DNA of 9,521 nucleotides from assembly GCA_025359355.1 (NCBI GenBank), contig JANYGR010000243.1, positions 1 to 9,521 on the forward strand. Reading direction: 5' to 3'. A program made the translations under genes and the position numbers. The number at the start of each line of letters is the position of its first letter. Within the stretch, counting starts at the first letter, position 1. Positions 1 to 6,612 of the stretch are shown one piece after another. The notes beneath the pieces are model-generated. The model was not told where the DNA came from and made no database searches. It worked only from the letters and a program-made list of their open reading frames with translations. The DNA comes from Bacteroidota bacterium (GTDB lineage: Bacteria > Bacteroidota > Bacteroidia > B-17B0 > Aurantibacillaceae).

Positions 1-1
1 C

Positions 2-355
2 TTTGATCGTTTAAATGAAACTGACGATTTGAATTTTGAACAAAATTTTGCATTTTGGCAAGACGTAGGCAAAGCATTTGCACCAATATACACAGCCTTA
101 ATTGCAAAAAATAAAGAAAACGTTTTTACTCCTGAACAAAAGCAATGGCAATTATTACGCCGTGGTCGCTATGTTGAATTTAATTTGGTTTACGATAAAG
201 GAACTAAATTTGGCTTAGAAACTAATGGTCGTATCGAGTCTATATTGATGAGTTTACCGGCTAATGCGAGCTGGTTATATAATTTTCAAACAACAGCAAA
301 TTCGCAGGAAGCGGATACCTTGAAGAAATTAAAAAAAGGCATTAACTGGATATAA
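2..355 (+). CDS. hemF: Oxygen-dependent coproporphyrinogen III oxidase, C-terminal part (5' end outside window)
   Basis: HemF carries out the oxygen-dependent oxidative decarboxylation of coproporphyrinogen III to protoporphyrinogen IX in heme synthesis and acts in the cytoplasm. The frame is open from base 2 and gives 117 residues. They match the C-terminal third of HemF as I remember it from E. coli: an FDRLNETDD segment followed by FAFWQDVGKAF, then the hallmark RRGRYVEFNLVYDKGTKFGL stretch, ESILMSLP, and a final W-I. E. coli HemF is about 300 residues, so roughly 180 N-terminal residues, including the family's central signature, lie to the left. The TTG at 29 is not a start, because the homologous reading continues upstream of it. 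The stop is at 353-355, two bases before the next ATG, so the two genes are probably co-transcribed and translationally coupled. The family call is secure; completeness of the gene cannot be judged. Confidence 0.95.
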   Translation, partial: FDRLNETDDLNFEQNFAFWQDVGKAFAPIYTALIAKNKENVFTPEQKQWQLLRRGRYVEFNLVYDKGTKFGLETNGRIESILMSLPANASWLYNFQTTANSQEADTLKKLKKGINWI

Positions 356-357
356 CG

Positions 358-933
358 ATGAATAATATTTTAAAATATTTTTTACAAGGATTGGTTTTAT
401 TTATTCCGTTAGGAATTACCATCATTGTATTTGTAAAACTATTTCAGTTTTTTGAAGGATTATTTTCTTTTGTCGGCTTAACAGGTAATCCATTCTTCGA
501 TACCATTATTTCGTTTGTTTGTTTAATTGTATTAATTACGCTTATAGGTATTTTAGCGTCTTCCTTTATTTTTAAACGACTGTTTTTATTTGTTGAAAAT
601 CGCTTAGAACACGCACCTCTTATCAGGCATATTTATTCGCCAATTAAAGATTTTATGAACGCCTTTATGGGCAACAAAAAAAAGTTTACTAAGCCTGTAT
701 TGGTTTTAACTAATCCTCAAGCAAACATTCAGGAAGTCGGTTTCATTACTCAAGATGATTTAACGGATTGGGGAATTTCTGATAAAATTGCTGTATATTT
801 ACCTATGTCGTATTCTTTTTCTGGGAGATTAGTCATCATGCCAAAAACTCAAATTACGGTTTTAAACATAGAAGGCTCTGAGGCTATGAAGTTTATAGTA
901 TCGGGTGGAGTAACAGAGATGGATAAAGAATAA
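358..933 (+). CDS. DUF502 family integral membrane protein
   Basis: The 191-residue product matches the DUF502 (PF04367) pattern. It has two hydrophobic segments (about residues 7-31 and 46-72), the family motif PLIRHIY at 87-93 followed by SPIKDF, and then a soluble beta-rich domain containing EVGFIT and the YLPMSYSFSGRLVIMPK stretch, with a conserved FIVSGGV ending. The length is close to the usual size of the family. The biochemical role is unknown. A related plant family (LCV/COV) affects vascular patterning, which tells little about bacteria. The ATG at 358 follows the hemF stop by two bases, with no Shine-Dalgarno sequence visible, which suggests translational coupling. The protein is expected in the inner membrane. 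The family assignment is by motif pattern and is firm; any link to heme metabolism is only inferred from position. Confidence 0.88.
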   Translation: MNNILKYFLQGLVLFIPLGITIIVFVKLFQFFEGLFSFVGLTGNPFFDTIISFVCLIVLITLIGILASSFIFKRLFLFVENRLEHAPLIRHIYSPIKDFMNAFMGNKKKFTKPVLVLTNPQANIQEVGFITQDDLTDWGISDKIAVYLPMSYSFSGRLVIMPKTQITVLNIEGSEAMKFIVSGGVTEMDKE

Positions 934-971
934 GCTATATCAATTAAATTATAATACAAAAATATCTACCT

Positions 972-1643
972 ATGAAAAAAACAATGTTAACCTTAGCAAC
1001 TATAGTTTCGATAGGAACTATGACTGCTCAAACAATTGAAGTAAAAGAAGGCTCTGATAAGTTTTCTACAGGAACACAAAATTCCTTATCTACTACCATT
1101 TTAGAAAACTCTAAAGATGATGTAGAGAGTGAATGGAAAAGCTTATTAAAAGATTTTAAAAATGAAAAAGTTAAAAGTGATAAAGGTGAATTGTTCGCTG
1201 ATAATGTGGTTATAAAAGAATGGGGTAATAATACTACCGATATTTATACAACGTTTGAAGAGGATAAAAAAACAAAAATGGTTAAAATGCACGTGTGTTT
1301 TGATTTAGGTGGTGCTTATTTAAAATCAACAGAGCAAAGAGATAAATACGATTATGCCGTGAAAATGATCAAAGATTTTGCGGTGAAAATGACTAAAATC
1401 CCTTTAGAGTCTAAAGTTAAAGATGCCGATAAATTATTGGGTAAATACCAAGATGATCAAAAAGATTTAGAGAAAGATAATAAGAATTTAAAATCTGATA
1501 TTGAATCTTACAAAGAAAAAATTAAAAAAGCAGAAGAAGAGGTTAAGCAAAATGAAGCAAATCAAGTAACTAAAAAAGCTGCTATTGAAGCTCAAAAGAA
1601 AGCAGTAGAAGCCGCTAAAAAACAAGTAGAAAGCGTTAAATAA
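972..1643 (+). CDS. Exported protein with C-terminal coiled coil, function unknown
   Basis: The 223-residue product begins with a clear signal peptide: KK, a hydrophobic core, then MTA followed by Q20, a typical Bacteroidota cleavage site. Residues 25-140 form a mixed alpha/beta-looking domain that I do not recognise; it holds a single Cys in a MHVCFDLGG segment. From about residue 145 to the end the protein is rich in Lys, Glu, Ala and Gln with heptad-like spacing, which predicts a long coiled coil up to the C-terminal VESVK. I see no lipobox, OmpA domain or type IX secretion tail, so a soluble periplasmic protein is most likely. The ATG at 972 directly precedes the KK of the signal peptide. 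It follows the DUF502 gene after 38 bases and is closed by the terminator at 1660-1696, so it is probably last in the hemF transcript unless it has its own promoter. Confidence 0.75.
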   Translation: MKKTMLTLATIVSIGTMTAQTIEVKEGSDKFSTGTQNSLSTTILENSKDDVESEWKSLLKDFKNEKVKSDKGELFADNVVIKEWGNNTTDIYTTFEEDKKTKMVKMHVCFDLGGAYLKSTEQRDKYDYAVKMIKDFAVKMTKIPLESKVKDADKLLGKYQDDQKDLEKDNKNLKSDIESYKEKIKKAEEEVKQNEANQVTKKAAIEAQKKAVEAAKKQVESVK

Positions 1644-1659
1644 TTAATGCATTGAAAAT

Positions 1660-1696
1660 AAAAAAGCTGATAGCATCATTGTTATCAGCTTTTTTT
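1660..1696 (+). terminator. Rho-independent terminator after the coiled-coil gene
   Basis: A perfect inverted repeat pairs A1660-A1672 (core AGCTGATA at 1665-1672) with 1683-1695 (core TATCAGCT at 1683-1690), leaving a 10-base loop. A run of seven T (1690-1696) follows the GC-containing stem. It lies 16 bases after the TAA at 1641-1643. The flanking A-tract means it could also work on the opposite strand. The next gene starts only 12 bases further on, which makes this hairpin a possible attenuator of the acyltransferase gene. Confidence 0.85.
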
Positions 1697-1708
1697 ATAG
1701 TAACCAAC

Positions 1709-2797
1709 ATGGGAATTTTCCGAACCATATTAGCCTTAGCGGTGGTTGTTTACCACTCTTTTACCATCTTTGGGTTAAGGCTCTGTGGCGGACAAATAGC
1801 CGTTGAATCTTTTTTTATGATCTCAGGATTTTATATGGCTTTTATCTTAAACGAAAAATATGTTGGAGTAGGGAGTTACCGTACCTTTTTATTAGGTCGC
1901 TTTTATAGGATATTTCCAGTTTATTGGATAGTGTTGGTAGCCGCCTTATTATTATCTCTTATAGGTTATTATGGGTTTAATCATGCCTATTATTTAAGTC
2001 GTTTTTTTGAAAATAAAGAATGCTTGTCCTTTACAATGATGGGATATTTTTTAATGGAAAATATATTCATTATCGGGCAAGATGTACTTTATTTTTTACG
2101 ATTAGACGCCCTCTGTCACCCCAAGTTGATGTATTATATATTATCTTATAAACACTTAGGTTACCAGTATTTATTGGTTCCACAAGCATGGTCTATCAGT
2201 TTGGAATTATTGTTTTATATCATCGCACCTTTCATTGTACGAAAAAAAGTAGGTTGGCAATTAGCTATTATTCTGTTATCGCTGGGTGCTAAAGTTATGT
2301 ATGCTTCGCAATTTAATTTATCACTTGATCCCTGGACTTATCGTTTCTTTCCTTTTGAATTAGGCTTTTTTATGTTAGGAAGCATTGCTTATCAATGTTA
2401 TAGGTATTTTAAAAATAAACCAATCTCCCCACACATTGGTTATGTCCTGTTAACACTTTGTATTATTGGTATTTGTGGTATTGATGAATTAGCCATGAAT
2501 ACAAACATTAAAAACACGTTGTTTTATAGTTTAATATTTGTCTCTATTCCTTTTATTTTTTTAGCATTTAAAAACAGTATTGTCGATCGTTACATCGGGG
2601 AGTTATCTTTTTCGTTATACATCAGCCATCATTTAATCGTGAGTTTATTTCGTGGGTTTTTCTATAGCCATTCTGAATGGATGATGTACTATGGCTATAC
2701 CGTTGTTATGTCGTCTTTGCTAGTTGCTATAGTATTCCAAAAACTCATTATTAAGCCATTGGAAGTAATAAGGATGAAAAGAATTTTGAATACTTAA
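1709..2797 (+). CDS. Acyltransferase family 3 membrane protein (OafA/YrhL-like)
   Basis: This 362-residue polytopic protein fits the acyltransferase_3 family (PF01757), inner-membrane enzymes that usually move acetyl or other acyl groups onto surface polysaccharides. From M1 (the ATG at 1709) the expected landmarks follow: R5 and H16 in the first helix (LALAVVVYHS), VESFFMISGF at 32-41, RFYRIFPVYW at 64-73, WSISLELLFY at 161-170, and a late GELSFSLYISHH segment. Many hydrophobic helices fill the rest, about ten in all. The ATG at 1709 is preferred over an in-frame TTG at 1652, because the extra 19 codons would be the terminator hairpin and the family's first helix begins right at 1709. No Shine-Dalgarno sequence is visible. 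The acceptor is unknown, since no polysaccharide genes lie nearby. It converges on the envelope operon, with a shared terminator between them. Confidence 0.9.
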   Translation: MGIFRTILALAVVVYHSFTIFGLRLCGGQIAVESFFMISGFYMAFILNEKYVGVGSYRTFLLGRFYRIFPVYWIVLVAALLLSLIGYYGFNHAYYLSRFFENKECLSFTMMGYFLMENIFIIGQDVLYFLRLDALCHPKLMYYILSYKHLGYQYLLVPQAWSISLELLFYIIAPFIVRKKVGWQLAIILLSLGAKVMYASQFNLSLDPWTYRFFPFELGFFMLGSIAYQCYRYFKNKPISPHIGYVLLTLCIIGICGIDELAMNTNIKNTLFYSLIFVSIPFIFLAFKNSIVDRYIGELSFSLYISHHLIVSLFRGFFYSHSEWMMYYGYTVVMSSLLVAIVFQKLIIKPLEVIRMKRILNT

Positions 2798-2895
2798 GAA
2801 ATGCTTTTCTTTTTTATCTTTTCCCTTAGATGATATTTATCTTTTCTTTGTCTTAAAACTCTTTAAATAAACAAGAGGACATTTATAATATCGAT

Positions 2896-2932
2896 AAAAA
2901 AACCTCCATCACATTTTGATGGAGGTTTTTTT
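2896..2932. terminator. Bidirectional terminator between convergent genes
   Basis: A perfect 15-base-pair inverted repeat (2896-2910 with 2918-2932) has a CCTCCATC/GATGGAGG core and a 7-base loop. It is flanked by seven A on the left and seven T on the right, so it gives a T-run when read from either strand. It lies about 100 bases after the acyltransferase stop on the + strand and 17 bases after the stop of the SPOR-repeat gene on the - strand, and probably serves both. Confidence 0.93.
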
Positions 2933-2949
2933 ATTGTATTGCTACATTA

Positions 2950-5148
2950 TTATTTTAATAATTCTAGAGCTTCTTGTATAGAAATAATTTCGCCTTTAAA
3001 TACTGCAATTACAAAAGCCTCTGTAAAGCCTTTGTTGCTTAGCTCTTCGCGGTATTTATCCGCTTTAGAATAATCAGTAAATGAACCTGCTGTGTAACGG
3101 ATCATTCCTGAACCAGTACTTTGTCTGTCTAAATCTTTAAGGTCTTTAATTTTGTCTTCCATATCATTAGTGCCAACTTTTCTTAAAGCACCTAATTGAA
3201 TTTTAAAAGTAATCAACGATTTATCAATAGAGCTAAAAGATTTAATCTCCGTTAAATTTTCTTTTTCTTTGGTTTGCATCGTTGCATTTGTTTTATTTAA
3301 TGCAATACGTTTACCATCTTTATAGGCTGTAATAAAGGCATCGCCATAACCATCCACCACTAAATCGGCACGAGTATTAGCTGCATTTTGTATTGTTTTA
3401 AAACCCTTCGTCATATAATGGTATAATCCTTCGTCTCCTTTTAATTCTAATATTTTTCCTACATTTTTAAATAAGCTTTTAGAAATTCGATTTTTATAAG
3501 CGCCTAATTGCACTCGGTATACGATATCTCCTTTTGCAAATTCGTTAGTATCGTCTTCATTGTCAATAACATTTTTACCAGCCATAAGTTTTGAAATTTC
3601 TTCTTCTGATAGAATAGATAATTTTCCGTCTTTACCATAATATCCAATGTGTGTATTTTTACTGCCGCCCTTAATAAATTCATCTCGTCGCTTAACTGCA
3701 TTTTGAATTTCTTTATATGTTCCGGCTGTATATAATACTGTTGAGCCATCTTCTAAAATAGTAGATTGTATATCACCAATACTTAATAAAAACGCCATTT
3801 CCTCATTCGGCACCGGTCCTGTATAGCGAGCTAACTCAATTGTAAATACTTTCTTATCATTATTGGTGATTGTTTTATTGGTATTGGTAGATGTCGATGT
3901 AGCTAATGCTGCTTTATTGATACTGTCTTTTTGAAGGGCATAATAGTTTTCTACAACCTGTTGGTTTATTACATTGCCGCTATCCATGTATTGGTTATAC
4001 CAATTTTGCCAATATTCATCATTTAAGGATACTCCCTTCATGTTAACAGCCATACCTTCTGGCGTTTCTAGCTCTTCATCACTATAATTTGGTACGCCAT
4101 CTTTATCATCATCAAAAGGACAGCCAAACTCATTAACCTTTACACCTTTTGGTGTGCCATGGCATTTATCATCCCAATCCTTAATACCATCTTCATCGTA
4201 ATCACCATTATCAATGGCTAACCAATCAATACCATCAAAATACCCGTCAGGTAAGGTATCCATTTTTCCTTTTTTCTTAAATACTAAATCATATTGCAAA
4301 GCAAATGACGTGTAAACAAAATTATCTTTTTGCTTAGTACCTGAACGTGTTCCTAAACTATTATTGGTAATACCATCAATATAATCAGTAGTCGTAAAAT
4401 AATATTGCATGCCCATTTTTAAATCAAAGCGGTCGGTTATTTTCATAATAGCTCCAAAGCCAACAGGGAAAGCCCATGCGCGCTCCTGGTATTTTCCAAA
4501 ACCATCTTTATTTAATTCACGAATATCGGTTTCGTAAGTATAATCTCTTACCAAATTAATAGCGGTCGATGCATTAGCGGCATGCTCATCAATATTTTTG
4601 ATAGATCCATCGCTCCAATAAAAGTATTTATTTCCGTTTTTATCATACAAATCTGTTTTAGATAAAAATTCAAAGGAATTAATACCGGCCGAAATCCAAG
4701 GTCTGATACGGTATTTATCAGGAATAAAATTTCCAAAGTCATACAATATACTAATTCCCCCCGATCTAATTTCTGATTGGAAATTTTGTTGTCTATTATC
4801 TAACCATTCATTAGCCCCCAGCTTACCAAATAAAATATTGAAATTTAATTGGAATGATCTGGATAACCGTTGAGAAATATTTAAATCGTAACCAACTCTT
4901 GCTGTCCAAGGAGCTTGGTAATGATTGGCATATAAATCGCCATGGAAAGATAGCATACCAACTCCTAATGAAATTTTTGGTTTAAATACATCGCCTAAAG
5001 CAGGAGGTTCGGAAGTAATTTCTTTTTTAGATTTGGTAAGTGTATCTTTTTTAGTTGGTGTTACTAATTTAATGGCACTTGTATCTGTTTGAGCTTTTAT
5101 GAAAGAGCAATTTAAAACAAAAACTATTAGTATTATTTTCTTTAACAT
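2950..5148 (-). CDS. Outer-membrane barrel protein with TSP3 linker and three SPOR-like repeats
   Basis: The 732-residue product has a signal peptide (residues 1-19, ending IKA before Q20), a Thr/Lys-rich spacer, and a beta-strand-rich region at about 58-290 that reads as a small outer-membrane barrel. Asp-rich TSP3 calcium repeats follow at 313-358 (DYDEDGIKDWDDKCHGTPKG, then a second DDDKDG motif). A linker of about 70 residues leads to three SPOR-like repeats at about 435-512, 543-617 and 646-728. Each opens with an F/Y-x-I/V-Q/E-L strand (VYRVQLGAY, FKIQLGA), has a helix in the middle, and shows a YTAGSF/YTAGTY-type turn or its equivalent before the last half. SPOR domains are known to bind peptidoglycan glycan strands, so a tether between outer membrane and wall is the likely role. 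It is the last gene of a three-gene operon, and its barrel and TSP3 part is paralogous to the gene at 6613-7884. The precise function is not known. Confidence 0.87.
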   Translation of the reverse strand: MLKKIILIVFVLNCSFIKAQTDTSAIKLVTPTKKDTLTKSKKEITSEPPALGDVFKPKISLGVGMLSFHGDLYANHYQAPWTARVGYDLNISQRLSRSFQLNFNILFGKLGANEWLDNRQQNFQSEIRSGGISILYDFGNFIPDKYRIRPWISAGINSFEFLSKTDLYDKNGNKYFYWSDGSIKNIDEHAANASTAINLVRDYTYETDIRELNKDGFGKYQERAWAFPVGFGAIMKITDRFDLKMGMQYYFTTTDYIDGITNNSLGTRSGTKQKDNFVYTSFALQYDLVFKKKGKMDTLPDGYFDGIDWLAIDNGDYDEDGIKDWDDKCHGTPKGVKVNEFGCPFDDDKDGVPNYSDEELETPEGMAVNMKGVSLNDEYWQNWYNQYMDSGNVINQQVVENYYALQKDSINKAALATSTSTNTNKTITNNDKKVFTIELARYTGPVPNEEMAFLLSIGDIQSTILEDGSTVLYTAGTYKEIQNAVKRRDEFIKGGSKNTHIGYYGKDGKLSILSEEEISKLMAGKNVIDNEDDTNEFAKGDIVYRVQLGAYKNRISKSLFKNVGKILELKGDEGLYHYMTKGFKTIQNAANTRADLVVDGYGDAFITAYKDGKRIALNKTNATMQTKEKENLTEIKSFSSIDKSLITFKIQLGALRKVGTNDMEDKIKDLKDLDRQSTGSGMIRYTAGSFTDYSKADKYREELSNKGFTEAFVIAVFKGEIISIQEALELLK

Positions 5149-5181
5149 GCAATCTTAATTTACAGAGCAACTTAATTGCTA

Positions 5182-6603
5182 TTATTTAAACCATTTTTGG
5201 TTGGTAATCATGAGTGCTTCTTGAACCGTGATTCTTTTAGCGCCATTATAAGCCACTACAAAAGCTGAACGACAACCCTTTTCTTTCATAGTTTCACGAT
5301 TGCTTCTGGCCTCTTTATATTCACCAAAATTACCTATCATGAATTTGCTAAAACCTTCTGCCATTTCACTTTTAATCTTATCATTGATGTTGAATTTTTT
5401 AGCTAACACATCAGAAGCAATTGCATTTGTAAAAGCACCTATTTGCACATGATAAGCGACACTGCCTTCTTTTTTTGCAACCACTGTATTATTAGGTGTT
5501 GTATTGTCTGTTTTTGTAGTATTACCTATTTTACTTGCATTATCCGTTTGAGTGGTATTGTCGGCTACAACATTCGTTTGTGTTGTATTCGTAGCAATCA
5601 TATCTGTTTTAGTTGTGTTATCTGCAATAGCAGAAGTTGTAGGTGTGTTATTTGTAGTAACGTTAGAAGCAACAACATCTCCAGTAACTTTAATAAGTTC
5701 CGCTGGCACTTTCACTTTTTTGGTTAGATCGTTTTCTAAGTATGAAAATTCACCAGCAATAGAAGCATCACTTGCCGCTGAAGCACTTCTTTCTAATATA
5801 TAAGTGATGATCATTTCATCTTCTGCAGGTAAGGATACCCACACAAATTTTGCTTTTCCATCAGATACAGAAAAAGAACTACCACTAGTAGCAACTCCTT
5901 TAGCCGTGAAACCAGCAGGTAGTATTTCCTGATATTTAGCAAAGCCTTTAATACCTGGTTTTTTAATTTTCACCTGTACATTATATTCATTATCGGCAGC
6001 GCCCTTAGATATAGCACGAACACACATCACATTTGAATTAGGTTCGGTAGTATTTTGAACAGCCGTGTTTTCTGTTGAGCTAGAAACGGGTGTAACCGTG
6101 TTTGTTTCAACAGCAGTTAAAGCTTGAGTAGTTTGTGTTTCTGTAGCAGAAACTACAGTAGAAGCAGATGTTTCATCACCAATCATTATTTCGGCGGGAG
6201 TCATTTCTACTACTTCTTTGACATTATTATTAACATACGAAAATTTAGATGTTAATGTTTTTAGCCCTGTAACTGAAGCATCTGTTGAAACAGCAAATTT
6301 TACAGTAAACTCTGCGTCGTTAGGTGTTGCAGTCCAAATTATTTTACCAATGTTATTAGCAAAAGAAAAATTGCCCCCTTTACTTTCTAATTCTTTTACT
6401 GTAAATCCAGCAGGTACTTCAAATTGTAATTTTGCAAAGCCTCCAACTGCACCTTTAGCAATTTTTAGTTCAGCCACAAATTCGGTTCCTGGCTTAGCGC
6501 TCTTAGGAATATTGCCTGTAACGGAAACAGGAGAGTCGCCAAAGAAGAAGCTGAATAAAAATACAGATACGGTATTGATTAAAATAAGAAGTGGTTTTAT
6601 CAT
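5182..6603 (-). CDS. Exported protein with two duplicated beta-sandwich-like domains and a C-terminal SPOR domain
   Basis: The 473-residue product starts with a hydrophobic segment (residues 4-21), either a signal peptide cut near FGDS or an uncleaved anchor; there is no lipobox. Two related domains of about 115 residues follow, at 27-142 and 193-307. They share GFAK at 55-58 and 219-222, PAGFT at 64-68 and 229-233, a G-x-x-FS segment, a W near the middle, FSY-xx-N/D, and P-A-E/D near the end. They look like all-beta adhesion or Ig-type folds, but I cannot name the family. A Thr/Ser-rich linker joins the two, and a Thr/Asn repeat linker leads to one SPOR domain at 381-465 (VAYHVQIGAF ... AFVVAYNGAKRITVQEAL). 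It lies 9 bases after the barrel/EF-hand gene and 33 bases before the triple-SPOR gene. A periplasmic, wall-binding partner of the two barrels is the best inference. Confidence 0.85.
   Translation of the reverse strand: MIKPLLILINTVSVFLFSFFFGDSPVSVTGNIPKSAKPGTEFVAELKIAKGAVGGFAKLQFEVPAGFTVKELESKGGNFSFANNIGKIIWTATPNDAEFTVKFAVSTDASVTGLKTLTSKFSYVNNNVKEVVEMTPAEIMIGDETSASTVVSATETQTTQALTAVETNTVTPVSSSTENTAVQNTTEPNSNVMCVRAISKGAADNEYNVQVKIKKPGIKGFAKYQEILPAGFTAKGVATSGSSFSVSDGKAKFVWVSLPAEDEMIITYILERSASAASDASIAGEFSYLENDLTKKVKVPAELIKVTGDVVASNVTTNNTPTTSAIADNTTKTDMIATNTTQTNVVADNTTQTDNASKIGNTTKTDNTTPNNTVVAKKEGSVAYHVQIGAFTNAIASDVLAKKFNINDKIKSEMAEGFSKFMIGNFGEYKEARSNRETMKEKGCRSAFVVAYNGAKRITVQEALMITNQKWFK
5488..5655 (-). 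repeat. Imperfect tandem repeat encoding a Thr/Asn-rich linker
   Basis: Residues about 317-372 of the protein at 5182-6603 consist of degenerate units of about 10 residues built on A-D-N-T-T-K/Q-T-D/N, such as ADNTTKTDM, ATNTTQTNV, ADNTTQTDN and GNTTKTDN. The DNA shows the matching period of about 30 bases. The stretch sits between the second beta-rich domain and the SPOR domain and probably acts as a flexible spacer. Copy number may vary between strains. Confidence 0.75.
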
Positions 6604-6612
6604 ACGTTATGG

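Noticed and set aside
1652..1708. Extended N-terminus of the acyltransferase from a TTG start
   Set aside because: The 19 extra codons are encoded by a terminator hairpin and T-run; the family's first helix starts at the ATG at 1709.
2813..2846. Direct repeat TTTATCTTTTC at 2813-2823 and 2836-2846
   Set aside because: Short and pyrimidine-rich in AT-rich intergenic DNA; it can arise by chance and has no matching structure.
3504..4742. Two short - strand open frames (3504-3749, 4548-4742) inside the triple-SPOR gene
   Set aside because: They lie in another frame of a gene whose main frame carries clear domains throughout.
5443..5803. Two overlapping + strand open frames of 94 and 83 codons opposite the SPOR/beta-domain gene
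   Set aside because: They are antisense to the repeat-rich coding region of the - strand gene, and their Cys/Ile/Val-rich composition is a by-product of the Asn/Thr repeats.
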